This document shows, in pieces, positions 36,539 through 46,419 of a DNA stretch of 64,000 nt. A program made the position numbers and the translations under genes. The stretch is taken from positions 1 through 64,000 of the forward strand of contig JAMOMK010000086.1 in the NCBI GenBank assembly GCA_027067055.1, read 5' to 3'. The notes under the pieces were generated by a model that was given only the letters and a program-made list of their open reading frames with translations, did no database searches and was not told the DNA's origin. The first letter of the stretch is position 1; every line of letters starts with the position of its first letter. This DNA comes from Lysobacterales bacterium. GTDB taxonomy: Bacteria > Pseudomonadota > Gammaproteobacteria > Xanthomonadales > Marinicellaceae.

Positions 36539-37122
36539 GGTGAATATTTCCTCTACAATAATTGGGACTTTAATGTCGCTGGGTACATAATTGAACAAGC
36601 CACAGGGCATTCGGTTTATGAAGAGGTTGAACAACAATTAGCGATTCCTTTAGGTATGCAAGACTGGAATATCAAAAACCAAAGCCGCAAAGTCAACGAA
36701 AGCAAGTCCCGTTATTCAGCTTGCCACATGTATTTTTCCACCCGTGATATGGCAAAAATTGGACAACTGATGCTTAACAAAGGCAAGTGGAACGATAAGC
36801 AATTAATCTCAGAAAAGTGGATTGATAGAATAACCACAACCGTCACACCTGTTGAGGTGGTTAATAGTAAAAACAAAGACAGTAAGTACAATTTTCCTAT
36901 GGCTATATGTGGTGGCTGATTGAAAACCTATTTGGCCTTCCTGATATGGAAGGTGCTTATTCGGCAACTGGCTGAGGTGGACAATTTATCACGGTTATTC
37001 CAAAGCGAAGATTGGTGGTCGCCCATAAAACCAAGTTAGGCACATTGACATTATGGGGGTTAAAATCAGGTGGAGTTGATGATTGGCAGTATTGGGAGAC
37101 TGTGAAAAGATTATTAAATTGA
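36539..37122 (+). pseudogene. Beta-lactamase-family serine hydrolase remnant
   Basis: The frame YNNWDFNVAGYIIEQATGHSVYEEV, IAIPLGMQDW-like text and CHMYFSTRDMAKIGQLMLNKGKW are typical of the C-terminal half of class C beta-lactamase/esterase (serine hydrolase) proteins. The N-terminal half with the SxxK nucleophile is absent. A frameshift near 36900 moves the homology to another frame (GYMWWLIENLFGLPDMEG), which then meets an internal TGA before continuing as GGQFITVIPKRRLVVAHKT and ending at TGA 37120-37122. The gene is dead by truncation, frameshift and stop. No function remains. The following 247 bases to soxB hold nothing recognised. Confidence 0.8.
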
Positions 37123-37369
37123 ATTTCACTAAGATACTCGATTAGAACTTCTCCTGTTAAGAGAGGATTTCGGGGCATGATTATTCTCAAAACTTATTCC
37201 CTTCAAATCCCCTTTGCGATCCTTTGCGAGTCCTGCTTTCCTTAAACAACAAAGCTGTGGCGTAGCCAAAAAATAACCAAAATTTCCCAAGAAACCACTA
37301 ACATCTTGCAAAATTACCGTTTTAAGCTATATTAGTCAATGCTAATTTATTAACGTTTAAAGGGTAACT

Positions 37370-39301
37370 ATGTCAGATTTGGATAGAAGAAATTTATTAA
37401 AATTGATGGGATTTGGAACAATGGCAGCTACTGTGCCAGGGTTGATTTCGTGTACAACTAAAGATTCAAAAAATGCATCTAAAGTTGCATCAACCATTGC
37501 AAGTAAGGATTTTTATGATTTACCGATGGCCGGTGATGCGCGTATATTGCATATTACTGATGTTCATGGTCAGTTAAACCCTGTTTATTTTCGTGAGCCA
37601 AATGTCAATTTAGGTGTGGGTGATGCTTATGGCCGCCCTCCACATGTAGTGGGTGAAAACTTCTTGAAATATATGGATATAAGACCAAACACTGCTGATT
37701 CTTACGCTTATACTTATTTAGACTTTGCAAAGGCTGCGCCAAAATACGGCAAGACTGGTGGCTATGCACATATCAAAACCTTACTCGAAAAATTACGTAA
37801 ACAAGCTGGCGGCAAAGACAAAACTATCACCATTGATGGTGGCGATTTATGGCAAGGTTCTGGCACCTCGTTATGGACACGTGGTGTCGATATGGTTGAG
37901 GCCTCCAATATCATGGGACTTGATGTTATGGTTGGTCACTGGGAATTTACTTACCGTGAGAATGAAGTGCTAAGCAATGTCGCTTTATTTAAAGGGGACT
38001 TCATCGGGCAAAATGTTCGTGTAAAAGAAGACTCATTATTTGACGAGAATTATGAAAAATTGGTCGAGCAATACGATGGTCGCGGTCTTTATGACGAAGA
38101 CGAAGGATATGCCTTCCAACCATATGTGATTAAAGTGATTAACGGTAAGCGTATTTGTATCGTTGGACAAGCATTCCCAAGAACGGGTAATGCTAATCCT
38201 CAAGAGTTTTTCCCTGATTGGTCTTTTGGCCTACGTGAAGATGACATGATTGAGCTGGTTGAACGCATCCGCGAAGAAGAAAAACCTGATGCGGTTGTAC
38301 TGCTATCTCATAACGGCATGGATGTAGATATTAAAATGGCAGAACGAATTCCTGGCTTAAATGCGGTCTTTGGCGGTCACACTCATGATGGCATGCCAAA
38401 ACCAATCAAAGTGAAAAACGTTGCTGGCAATACCTGCTTAGTAACCAATGCTGGTTCAAATGGTAAATACGTTGGTGTAATGGATTTTGACTTCACCGAT
38501 GGTAATGTAGATATGACTTATACCATGTTCCCAATTATTACCAATATGTTACCTGCTGATAAAGAAATGCAAGCTTATATCGATCAAATGCGTCAGACAA
38601 CATACGATGAAAATATAGTTGAATCACGCAATAAGGATCGTTATTATAATCCAGTAAGAGTAGGCAAAACATTTGAAGAAATCTTAGGCGAAAAACTCGC
38701 CATAGCCGATAGACTACTTTATCGCCGTGGTAATTTCATGGGTACTTGGGATCAAATATTATGTAATGCATTACGCGAAGAATACGGTGCTGATGTTGCC
38801 ATGTCTGCTGGTGTTCGTTGGGGTGTGACAACACTCAAAGGCGACTGGATCACTATGGAAGATGTGATGAGCCAATGTGCTATGACTTATGGTGAAACCT
38901 ATATGTCAGAGTTTACCGGTGAAGAATTATTACGCACTATCGAAAGTGTTGCAGATAATCTCTTTGATGAAGATCCTTACCTGCAATCAGGTGGCGACAT
39001 GGTGAGATTAGGTGGTATGGATTACACCATTGAACCATCAAAACCATTGGGACAGCGCATTACCGAAGCACGTTTGGATAATGGTGAAGTCATTCAAAAA
39101 GACAAGAAGTATAAAATTGCTGGTTGGGCAAGTGTGAACCAATCACCAAAAGGTCGCTTGATGTGGGATGTTGTTCGTGATTACATTATCGCCAATAAAG
39201 GCAAAGATAATGTGCTGAAATTACCTAAAATCAATCACCCTAAGTTAATTGGAGTCAGTGCTAATCCTGGATTGGCTGATTATCCAGGTAAAGTGAGTTA
39301 G
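37370..39301 (+). CDS. soxB: SoxB-like thiosulfohydrolase (5'-nucleotidase/metallophosphatase family)
   Basis: This 643-residue protein has a twin-arginine signal (Arg6-Arg7, DRRNLLKL) and a lipobox-like LISC (Cys28), suggesting a Tat-exported, possibly lipid-anchored protein. The metallophosphatase core shows TDVHGQ (Asp64, His66), DGGDLWQGSGTSLWTRG, the SoxB-specific GHWEF in place of GNHEF, LSHNGMDVD and FGGHTHDGMPKP. NPVYFREPNVNLGVGDAYG and RPPHVVGEN are SoxB hallmarks. The C-terminal 5'-nucleotidase domain starts near 430. SoxB hydrolyses the sulfone sulfate from SoxYZ-bound thiosulfate intermediates. No soxXYZACD genes are nearby, so its partners must be elsewhere or its role may differ. 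A bidirectional terminator follows. Confidence 0.85.
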   Translation: MSDLDRRNLLKLMGFGTMAATVPGLISCTTKDSKNASKVASTIASKDFYDLPMAGDARILHITDVHGQLNPVYFREPNVNLGVGDAYGRPPHVVGENFLKYMDIRPNTADSYAYTYLDFAKAAPKYGKTGGYAHIKTLLEKLRKQAGGKDKTITIDGGDLWQGSGTSLWTRGVDMVEASNIMGLDVMVGHWEFTYRENEVLSNVALFKGDFIGQNVRVKEDSLFDENYEKLVEQYDGRGLYDEDEGYAFQPYVIKVINGKRICIVGQAFPRTGNANPQEFFPDWSFGLREDDMIELVERIREEEKPDAVVLLSHNGMDVDIKMAERIPGLNAVFGGHTHDGMPKPIKVKNVAGNTCLVTNAGSNGKYVGVMDFDFTDGNVDMTYTMFPIITNMLPADKEMQAYIDQMRQTTYDENIVESRNKDRYYNPVRVGKTFEEILGEKLAIADRLLYRRGNFMGTWDQILCNALREEYGADVAMSAGVRWGVTTLKGDWITMEDVMSQCAMTYGETYMSEFTGEELLRTIESVADNLFDEDPYLQSGGDMVRLGGMDYTIEPSKPLGQRITEARLDNGEVIQKDKKYKIAGWASVNQSPKGRLMWDVVRDYIIANKGKDNVLKLPKINHPKLIGVSANPGLADYPGKVS

Positions 39302-39318
39302 GAAGCATCAATAAAATT

Positions 39319-39359
39319 AAAAAAACCTGAAGCGTTTAATAAACTCTTCAGGTTTTTTT
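39319..39359. terminator. Bidirectional rho-independent terminator
   Basis: AAAAAAACCTGAAG (39319-39332) and CTTCAGGTTTTTTT (39346-39359) are perfect reverse complements, giving a U tract in both directions. It separates the convergent soxB and pdxJ genes. Confidence 0.9.
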
Positions 39360-39377
39360 ATGTCTTGTGTTTATGAC

Positions 39378-40112
39378 TTATGCTGAGTTGTTGCAAATAT
39401 CCAAATATTTTTTTACAACCGTTGGCATGCCTTGTTCAATGCATTCAATAGTCAAAACATGGCCAATAGAGACTTCCAAAATTGCAGGGATGGTTAAAAA
39501 TGTAGCTAAGTTTTGTGAATCCAAATCATGCCCAGCATTAACACCCAAACCAAGCTCTTGCGCTTTGCTGGCTGCCTGTTGGTATTTTTGCAAAACCATT
39601 TGTTGTTCTTTGCTGCCATAAAATGAAGCAAACTCTTCGGTATACAATTCGATTCTATCCACACCTGTTTGTGCTACCAGTTCAACTTGATGCACTTCAG
39701 GATCTAAAAAAACTGCACTGCGCACACCATAATCAGCAATCTCAATTGCCAATTCGCTGATGCGTTTTTGGTGTTTCGTCATATCCCAACCATGATCAGA
39801 AGTCACTTGATTAACACCATCTGGAACAAGCGTGCATTGATCAGGCTTTGTTTGTAGAATAATCTTCATGAAAGCATCTGACGGATAACCTTCGATGTTG
39901 TATTCCACATCAGGAAAATCTTGCAAGAATTCAGCTAATTCATAAGCATCTTTAACGGTGATATGACGCTCGTCCTGTCGTGGGTGCACCGTAATGCCAT
40001 GCACTCCCAAATCAATAAACTTTTTGGCAAAGTTAATGACATTGGGAAAGTCTCTGCCACGAGAATTACGCAGCAGGGCTATTTTATTTACATTAATACT
40101 TAATTGAGTCAT
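39378..40112 (-). CDS. pdxJ: Pyridoxine 5'-phosphate synthase
   Basis: This 244-residue TIM-barrel enzyme condenses 3-amino-1-hydroxyacetone phosphate with deoxyxylulose phosphate in vitamin B6 synthesis. Signatures: SINVNKIALLRNSRG, GVHGITVHPRQDERHI, YNIEGYPSDAF, CTLVPDGVNQVTSDHGWD, DRIELYTE and LGVNAGHDLDSQNL. The catalytic His and Glu regions are intact. It lies four bases after the permease gene on the same strand. Confidence 0.93.
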   Translation of the reverse strand: MTQLSINVNKIALLRNSRGRDFPNVINFAKKFIDLGVHGITVHPRQDERHITVKDAYELAEFLQDFPDVEYNIEGYPSDAFMKIILQTKPDQCTLVPDGVNQVTSDHGWDMTKHQKRISELAIEIADYGVRSAVFLDPEVHQVELVAQTGVDRIELYTEEFASFYGSKEQQMVLQKYQQAASKAQELGLGVNAGHDLDSQNLATFLTIPAILEVSIGHVLTIECIEQGMPTVVKKYLDICNNSA

Positions 40113-40116
40113 ACTG

Positions 40117-41421
40117 TCATTTTACCTCTTTTCGAGAAAAATTTGAAACAAAATACAAAATGACGCCCAATACTATCACGCCCAAACTCATCAGCGCTTC
40201 TTGAGGTTTCTCTATAATGATGTAAATCAGCGTCCAACCCATTAAACAAAGATACAAAATGGGCGTTAGTGGATAGAGCCATGTCTTATAAGGTCTTGGT
40301 AAGTCTGGTTGTGTTTTACGCAAGACAATAACACCCAAAACAGTGGCGAAATTACTGACGCCTAAAGTGAAGCCAGCGAACACTAAAATAAATTCAAACG
40401 ATGAAGTAAGCACAAATAAGATACTCAAAGCCGACTGAAAAATTATCGCATAAATTGGAATATTGTTGGCATTTGTTTTTGCAAGAACTTTAAACAACGG
40501 GTAATCCTCGCCAATAACTTGAAAAGCACGCGGTCCAGCCATTGTCATGGCGCTCACTGTTGAAATAAAAATGATGGCTAAGCTTAATGCCAAAATATAA
40601 GCACCTTTTTCTCCGAAAACATATTCTGCCGCAATATATGCAAATTTTTCATTGCCTGCCATTTCCTTTATGGGTGCAACATAAAGGAAAATAAAATTTA
40701 AAATAACATAGAGAACAGCCACAGTCAGAGTGCCAATCAATAAAACTTTAGGCAAACTCTTTTGTGGGTTTTCGATTTCACTGGAAATATAAGTCGCAGA
40801 ATTCCAACCCATAAAAGCGTAATTCACATAAATAAGTGAAACAGCAAAACTACTGGAAAATACAATGCCAATGTCACTAGTCTGCGGCAAAAAAGAAATA
40901 TCTTGTGGTACTTCAACCATAAAAAAAGCAAAGACGCTAAAGCCAATAATAAGAACTAGTTTAAACAAAGTCATTATTTGGTGAAAACCACCACTGTTTT
41001 TGTGGTTGGTTATGTGTATAACCGTCAATACCACAATTAATCCAACAGCTAATATTTGGCTATTGAGAGCAGGAAAGACTTGGGTCATGTAAGTAGCAAA
41101 CAGAATCGAAACCAGAGCAACAGGTGCGGCAAAGCCAATTGCCACCGATACCCAACCTGCCACAAAACCAAGCATGGGATGGAATATTTCGCTCAAAAAA
41201 TTATACTCTCCGCCGGATCGTGGTAAAGCTGCTCCGAGTTCTGCATAACTCAAAGCGCCAAATAAAGCCGTCATGCCACCAACAGCCCACAGCATTAAAA
41301 TAACAAAAGGCGATTGAATATCAAGTAACTGAAAACCAAGGGATGCAAAAACACCCGTGCCAATCATATTGGCAATGATAACTGATGTGGCAGAACGTGA
41401 GGTGTATTTTTTTTGTATCAT
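40117..41421 (-). CDS. APC-family amino acid permease
   Basis: This 434-residue inner membrane protein has about twelve hydrophobic helices. The N-terminal IIANMIGTGVFASLGFQL is the conserved first APC helix; LSYAELGAALPRSGGEYNFL and the later VNYAFMGWNSATYISSEIENP match the amino acid/polyamine/organocation family. Substrate is not predictable. It is transcribed with pdxJ four bases downstream. The upstream 174-base gap contains a plus-strand promoter for the next gene. Confidence 0.88.
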   Translation of the reverse strand: MIQKKYTSRSATSVIIANMIGTGVFASLGFQLLDIQSPFVILMLWAVGGMTALFGALSYAELGAALPRSGGEYNFLSEIFHPMLGFVAGWVSVAIGFAAPVALVSILFATYMTQVFPALNSQILAVGLIVVLTVIHITNHKNSGGFHQIMTLFKLVLIIGFSVFAFFMVEVPQDISFLPQTSDIGIVFSSSFAVSLIYVNYAFMGWNSATYISSEIENPQKSLPKVLLIGTLTVAVLYVILNFIFLYVAPIKEMAGNEKFAYIAAEYVFGEKGAYILALSLAIIFISTVSAMTMAGPRAFQVIGEDYPLFKVLAKTNANNIPIYAIIFQSALSILFVLTSSFEFILVFAGFTLGVSNFATVLGVIVLRKTQPDLPRPYKTWLYPLTPILYLCLMGWTLIYIIIEKPQEALMSLGVIVLGVILYFVSNFSRKEVK

Positions 41422-41530
41422 TGTTACATGCTATTTTAAAAATTTTATTAAAAAGTGTCATTTAACAAGCAATACAAACTTAATCAAACGACAATATATT
41501 TAGATGGAGCGTCAAATTACATTCCCTGTA

Positions 41531-41560
41531 TTGACTTCTATAAAACCCATTAACTATAAT
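41531..41560 (+). promoter_or_regulatory. Strong sigma-70 promoter
   Basis: TTGACT (41531-41536), an 18-base spacer and a perfect TATAAT (41555-41560) lie 36 bases before the secreted 122-residue protein gene. It is among the best matches to the consensus in the window. Confidence 0.75.
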
Positions 41561-41595
41561 AATAATACACAATTAATCGATTTAAGGTGAAATAA

Positions 41596-41964
41596 ATGAA
41601 AAATTACACACTATTAATGATACTTTTTATTAGTATTAACATGAACACCCCTTTCGCGCGCGTACCTCCTGGTCATGAAGAAAATAATGACACTTTAATG
41701 AAGGTCTGCTTGGTGCATGACAAATTATACCAAGTTGTACCAAGTTCGGGGAACTGCCTTACTAGCAATGCCTTTTATGATTTAATTGAATATAATTATG
41801 ATCATAATCTATACGATTTTAATTCACAGGACAGCTTTTACTTACGTTTTTTTGATATTGCGCCTGACCCAAGAGTTCACCCTGAATATTATCATGGGAA
41901 TTACGAAGTAAAAGCTATTGTTGCTCATGACCCAGATTGTTTTGAAGATGAATCTGCTTTTTGA
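41596..41964 (+). CDS. Small secreted protein of unknown function
   Basis: I do not recognise this 122-residue protein. It has a signal peptide (MKNYTLLMILFISINMNTPFA), then a mature domain of about 100 residues rich in Tyr, Asp and His with three cysteines (38, 54, 115). A RBS-like AAGGTGA lies just before the ATG and a strong promoter precedes it. A perfect hairpin follows the stop, so it is a monocistronic unit. It sits directly upstream of the hybrid two-component regulator gene and could be part of the same sensing locus, but nothing shows this directly. Confidence 0.65.
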   Translation: MKNYTLLMILFISINMNTPFARVPPGHEENNDTLMKVCLVHDKLYQVVPSSGNCLTSNAFYDLIEYNYDHNLYDFNSQDSFYLRFFDIAPDPRVHPEYYHGNYEVKAIVAHDPDCFEDESAF

Positions 41965-41976
41965 TTGAGCTTAATT

Positions 41977-42009
41977 AACAATCTATGGATTAAAAGTCCA
42001 TAGATTGTT
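41977..42009 (+). terminator. Perfect hairpin after the 122-residue secreted protein
   Basis: AACAATCTATGGA and TCCATAGATTGTT form a 13-base-pair perfect stem with loop TTAAAAG, eleven bases or so after the stop codon. The T tract is short, so termination strength is uncertain. Confidence 0.6.
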
Positions 42010-42353
42010 TAAAGAACTAACAATTTCGTGTCACCACTTGTAACAATGGTATTTTGCTTGATAATTTGGTATAAGTGACATTTTTTATATTGAGTAGCTG
42101 GTTTCCTTTTTTAAGGAAATTATCGCGCTTCTTTTAAAAGGCCAAATGTGTACCAATACAAACCTTGTACTAAAAGTACATTGTTTTAATTAATATATTG
42201 ATTTAATCTGTTACAATTTCAGTTGTATCGCGTTATGAAATATAATTTTCTAGCCTTGCAAAATAACCTATGACTATAAATCATCATCACTTTTTGAAAA
42301 AAAAATCTAATTACCTTATCACTCTTATAATCGAGTATGCTTATCACTTAAAA
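42010..42353. other. Upstream region of the hybrid two-component gene
   Basis: This AT-rich stretch of about 340 bases contains no gene I can support. It holds a palindrome TGTACT-AAA-AGTACA at 42166-42180, a possible operator, and weak promoter-like sequences (TTGTTT near 42182). The reading frame of the regulator is open back to 42270, but the signal peptide favours the later start. Confidence 0.4.
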
Positions 42354-45300
42354 ATGCTAATCAAAACAACTGTTTTTTGGCTATTCTGTTTGATTGCTTT
42401 TAATGCTCAACCCTCTATACCTATATTCCAAAGCTTTGAAGAAAATAAAGGCTTAGATAATAAGTTTATAAAGGCAATTGCTGAAGATAAATATGGCTAT
42501 TTATGGGTTGGAACAACTAGTGGGATATATAAATTTAATAGTGATAAGTTTGTTAAAATATCCTGCAATAAAGAATTAGAAAACATCCATGTTAGGAATT
42601 TGTTTGTTGATTTTGAAAATAATTTATGGATAGGGACAAAGTACAATGGATTATTGCTATATAAAAATAATGTATTAGAAAAAATTCAACCTAAATATTC
42701 TAAAATCAAATCGATCAACAAGCTTTCAAGTGATCGAAATAATAATATATGGGTTGGCACATCTAATGGAGTCTTCACTGTTTCAATTAATAAAAAACTC
42801 ATAAGACCGCCCATAAAATCTATTCTCAAATTTTCTGATAAAAACATTACGGCCTTGACTTACTCAAAAACAAACAGTCTAATCATTGCCTTTGATGGCA
42901 AAATAAATGCAATTGACCTTAAAAATGATTTGATTACTAATATTGATGTAAAAACCACTAAATACGTACATGACCTACTCGTAGATAAATACAATAATTT
43001 ATGGGTGGCAAACTCTGAAAAGCTGATTAAATTTAATCTTAAATCCCTATCTGTAATGCCATCTCCAACTCTATTAAATGCCAAAAGAGTGTTATCATTA
43101 GTGCAATCAATTGACCATTTGTGGGTTGCTACAATAGGTGGTGGAATATTTAAGATTAACTTGGAATCTAATAAAATTACCCAGCTTACACACAGTGATT
43201 CTAGATTCTCATTATTAGAAAATGATGTCATAGAATTATTAATCTCATCAGATAATAACTTATGGATTGGAAATTTTTCTAAGGGGTTGAATTTGTTGAA
43301 TTTAAACCAAATTAATTTTTCCTTTGAAACAAATATAGTTGGAAGTTATTTTTGTGCCAAGAATCCCAAAATAAATAGTGTCGCAATAAATAAACAGAAC
43401 GACATTTGGTTAGGTACGGATACAGGGCTAATAAAATATAATCCCTCTAATAAAACATGCGTTAATATATCACCTTCTAATTATTCCTTTAATTATGAAG
43501 TATATTCAATTAATCTCGATGACAAAAACATTTGGTTATCAACATCAAAAGGGCTGTTGAATTACAATCATCTCAACAATACACTTTTTCAAATTACAGA
43601 TTTATCGCAAATAAGTAAAGTATTTTACAGTATTAAACAAATGAATGGAATGCTAATTTTGGGTACTGATAATGGTATATATGAATACTCAATTTACAAT
43701 AAACTCGTAAGAAAATTGGAAATTCCAGATCCTATTTATACCAATAAGCCTAGTACCAGTTACACTAAAAATAAAAAAAATGAGATTTTATTTCCCACCT
43801 CTGCTGGTATTTTATATTTGGCAAAATCAGGAGTGCTTAAAGCATGTTCCATTAAATTTCAAGCCATTAAAGATAATAAGATCACAGCCATCCACTTCAA
43901 TGCAAAAAATGAATTGTTTATTTCAGTATTGAACAATGGCTTATACCATTTTGATTCAAACAAATTGTTAGTACACCATTATTTAGATGATAATTTATTC
44001 TCACCATCCAACTATATAATGCAAATACAAAGTAATAACACTAAACCAAATTCACTCTGGTTGGGTACAATTAATGGGTTAATTCAACTCGACACATTGA
44101 AAAAACAAAGTGTGTTGTTTTCTAACAATCAATATGGCAATAATTACCTTTCTTTGACTAGTTCATCCTCTTCTCACAAAAATAAACTTATTTTTTCAGG
44201 AGAAAATGGCTTCATCCGCTTCAATCCTGATCGAATAAATACTTCTCTAAAAAAATCAAGCTTACTGTTTAGTCAATTATATTTGAATAGAACAAGGGTA
44301 ATTGAACATAAAAAAACAAACAGTGGCTTCACTCTTGAAAAGTCGCTTGAAGATACGCGAGAGCTTAATCTAGGCTACAAAGATAGTATGATAGATTTAG
44401 ATTTCATTTATTTAGCCTATCCAGCTGAGACAAATACCAAATATTTTTACAGGTTAGAACCAATATTCAATCAGTGGGTTGAATTACCAAATGGAAGTAA
44501 ACGTTTAACTTTTACAAATTTAAAAGAGGGCACATATAAATTATCACTTAAGGCAACGAGTAAGACTAAATACAGTGATACCATTAATCTAAAATTGAAT
44601 ATTTCTCCTGCTCCGTGGTTTACTTGGTGGGCATACACATGTTATATCGCCTCTCTCCTTTTCATTGCCTATCAACTAGCTCTCTATAAAGCAAGAAAGC
44701 AAGAGAGATTAAACAAATACTTAAGCTCTCAAGTTTCAAAACAGACTCAATATATACAAAAACAAAAACAAAAGTTAGAACAACTAATCATTAGAAAAAA
44801 CGAAATATTTTCTAATGTAACACATGAATTTAAGACGCCCATAACACTAATAAAAGGCCCTATTGCTGAATTAGTTAAAAAAGAAACTAATGAATATGAT
44901 TTGAAAAATTTGCAAATGATTGAAAGAAATTCAAATCGATTGTTAAGGCTAGTTAATCAAATTTTACAACTCTCACAGGCAACTGAAAATGATGAGCATA
45001 ATATAAAAAAAATTCAACTGGCTGTAAGTTTAGAACTCATAGCAGAACCGTACCTGTACCATGCACAAAAGCAAGAGTTAAGTTTCTCGTATGCAGGTAT
45101 TGATGATTGTGAGCTTTTACTTACTAATGATGCTTTAGAGTTATCGGTTGGGAATTTTCTTTCAAATGCATTCAAATATACAAAAAAAGGAGGTGAAGTA
45201 AAACTAGGTACTATTAAACACAAAAACTGTATAGAAATATATGTAAAAGATAATGGGATAGGTTTCAACCCAAAACAAAAAGAAAAAATATTTAAACGAT

Positions 45301-46292
45301 TTGGTCGAACAAATACCCATCAACAGATTGAAGGCAGTGGAATTGGGTTGGCAATAGTAAAGGAAATTGCAGAAATCAATAATGCAGAAATTAAAGTGTT
45401 AAGTGAACCCAATAAAGGGTCTGTTTTTAGTATCTCCTTTCCATATAAGGACATTAGTACTACCAAAAACATATCGCAAAGTTTAGAAACTGAATGTGCA
45501 ACAAATTCTGAAGGTAAGGCAACAGTATTAATTATTGAAGATAATGAAGATATGCGTCAACACATAAACAATGTCTTGCAACAAGATTTTAATTGTTTGC
45601 TTGAGGAAAATGGGCAGTATGGAATTGCTCGTGCATTGAGGTCAGTCCCTGATATCATTGTTAGTGATGTAATGATGCCGTTGATTGATGGATTTCAGGT
45701 TTGCCGTACCATACGCAATGATGCTATAACTTCGCATATTCCACTCGTACTGTTGACAGCATTGTCAGAAAAGTCTAGCCGCATAAAGGGTTGGCGTGAA
45801 GGAATAGATTTATATATTAACAAGCCTTTTGATGCAGATGAATTGGTTATTCAACTTAAAAATATTATAAAAATAAGAAAAATACTAAACGATAAAAATA
45901 AAAATAATATAAAAACAGGAGATTTTTCAGAATTTTCTGAAGTAGATGGAAAGTTTATTAAAAAATTAAAGAACATTATCAATGAAAATTACAAAGATAC
46001 CTTCTTTACACTTCATGATATGGCTAGTCTTATGTTTGTTAGTGAAAGGCAGTTGCAAAGAAAAACAAAAGCACTATTAAATATGTCACCTTTAGATTTT
46101 TTACGAGAACATAGATTTGAAAAAGCAACATCCTCACTTAAGAAAGGGTATCAAGTAGCTGTTACATCCGATACTTGCGGGTTCAGCTCTGTTTCCTATT
46201 TTTCTCAAATTTTTAAGAAACGTTACGGTATTAGTCCTAAAGAGTACCAAAAGCTTAATGCATCAGATAAAAAATCTAAACCTAAAATATAA
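42354..46292 (+). CDS. Hybrid two-component system protein (propeller, kinase, receiver, AraC)
   Basis: This protein of about 1312 residues places a whole signalling pathway in one chain. It has a signal peptide (MLIKTTVFWLFCLIAFNA), a long periplasmic region of two-component regulator propeller repeats with recurring LWVGT and IWLGT motifs (about 30-690), a Y_Y_Y domain before about 760, a membrane helix (about 768-788) and a histidine kinase with THEFKTPITL (His about 824). An ATPase domain (DNGIGF, GSGIGLAIVKEI), a receiver with phospho-acceptor Asp in SDVMMPLIDGF and KPF, and a C-terminal AraC helix-turn-helix (FVSERQLQRK ... GFSSVSYFSQIFKKRYGISP) follow. This plan is best known from Bacteroidetes glycan sensing. 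The start is ambiguous with an ATG at 42270. Three small secreted proteins follow and are candidate targets. Confidence 0.9.
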   Translation: MLIKTTVFWLFCLIAFNAQPSIPIFQSFEENKGLDNKFIKAIAEDKYGYLWVGTTSGIYKFNSDKFVKISCNKELENIHVRNLFVDFENNLWIGTKYNGLLLYKNNVLEKIQPKYSKIKSINKLSSDRNNNIWVGTSNGVFTVSINKKLIRPPIKSILKFSDKNITALTYSKTNSLIIAFDGKINAIDLKNDLITNIDVKTTKYVHDLLVDKYNNLWVANSEKLIKFNLKSLSVMPSPTLLNAKRVLSLVQSIDHLWVATIGGGIFKINLESNKITQLTHSDSRFSLLENDVIELLISSDNNLWIGNFSKGLNLLNLNQINFSFETNIVGSYFCAKNPKINSVAINKQNDIWLGTDTGLIKYNPSNKTCVNISPSNYSFNYEVYSINLDDKNIWLSTSKGLLNYNHLNNTLFQITDLSQISKVFYSIKQMNGMLILGTDNGIYEYSIYNKLVRKLEIPDPIYTNKPSTSYTKNKKNEILFPTSAGILYLAKSGVLKACSIKFQAIKDNKITAIHFNAKNELFISVLNNGLYHFDSNKLLVHHYLDDNLFSPSNYIMQIQSNNTKPNSLWLGTINGLIQLDTLKKQSVLFSNNQYGNNYLSLTSSSSSHKNKLIFSGENGFIRFNPDRINTSLKKSSLLFSQLYLNRTRVIEHKKTNSGFTLEKSLEDTRELNLGYKDSMIDLDFIYLAYPAETNTKYFYRLEPIFNQWVELPNGSKRLTFTNLKEGTYKLSLKATSKTKYSDTINLKLNISPAPWFTWWAYTCYIASLLFIAYQLALYKARKQERLNKYLSSQVSKQTQYIQKQKQKLEQLIIRKNEIFSNVTHEFKTPITLIKGPIAELVKKETNEYDLKNLQMIERNSNRLLRLVNQILQLSQATENDEHNIKKIQLAVSLELIAEPYLYHAQKQELSFSYAGIDDCELLLTNDALELSVGNFLSNAFKYTKKGGEVKLGTIKHKNCIEIYVKDNGIGFNPKQKEKIFKRFGRTNTHQQIEGSGIGLAIVKEIAEINNAEIKVLSEPNKGSVFSISFPYKDISTTKNISQSLETECATNSEGKATVLIIEDNEDMRQHINNVLQQDFNCLLEENGQYGIARALRSVPDIIVSDVMMPLIDGFQVCRTIRNDAITSHIPLVLLTALSEKSSRIKGWREGIDLYINKPFDADELVIQLKNIIKIRKILNDKNKNNIKTGDFSEFSEVDGKFIKKLKNIINENYKDTFFTLHDMASLMFVSERQLQRKTKALLNMSPLDFLREHRFEKATSSLKKGYQVAVTSDTCGFSSVSYFSQIFKKRYGISPKEYQKLNASDKKSKPKI

Positions 46293-46419
46293 GTCGTTGA
46301 GCTAATACATTTTAATTAATTCATTTGTATAGTGGAGACAGTAAAAATCAGTTAATGATTATTGCTATACGCAAATATTTTAATTTGCTTTTTTAATTTA
46401 ATATTTAGGATTAAAACTT

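Noticed and set aside
37129-37311. Minus-strand frame of 60 codons upstream of soxB
   Set aside because: Overlaps non-coding DNA next to a pseudogene, has no ribosome binding site and no recognised domain.
19507-42180. Palindromes GTACT-TT-AGTAC (near 19508) and TGTACT-AAA-AGTACA (42166-42180), possibly a shared operator
   Set aside because: Spacers differ (2 versus 3 bases) and the flanks do not match; short palindromes of this type are common in AT-rich DNA.
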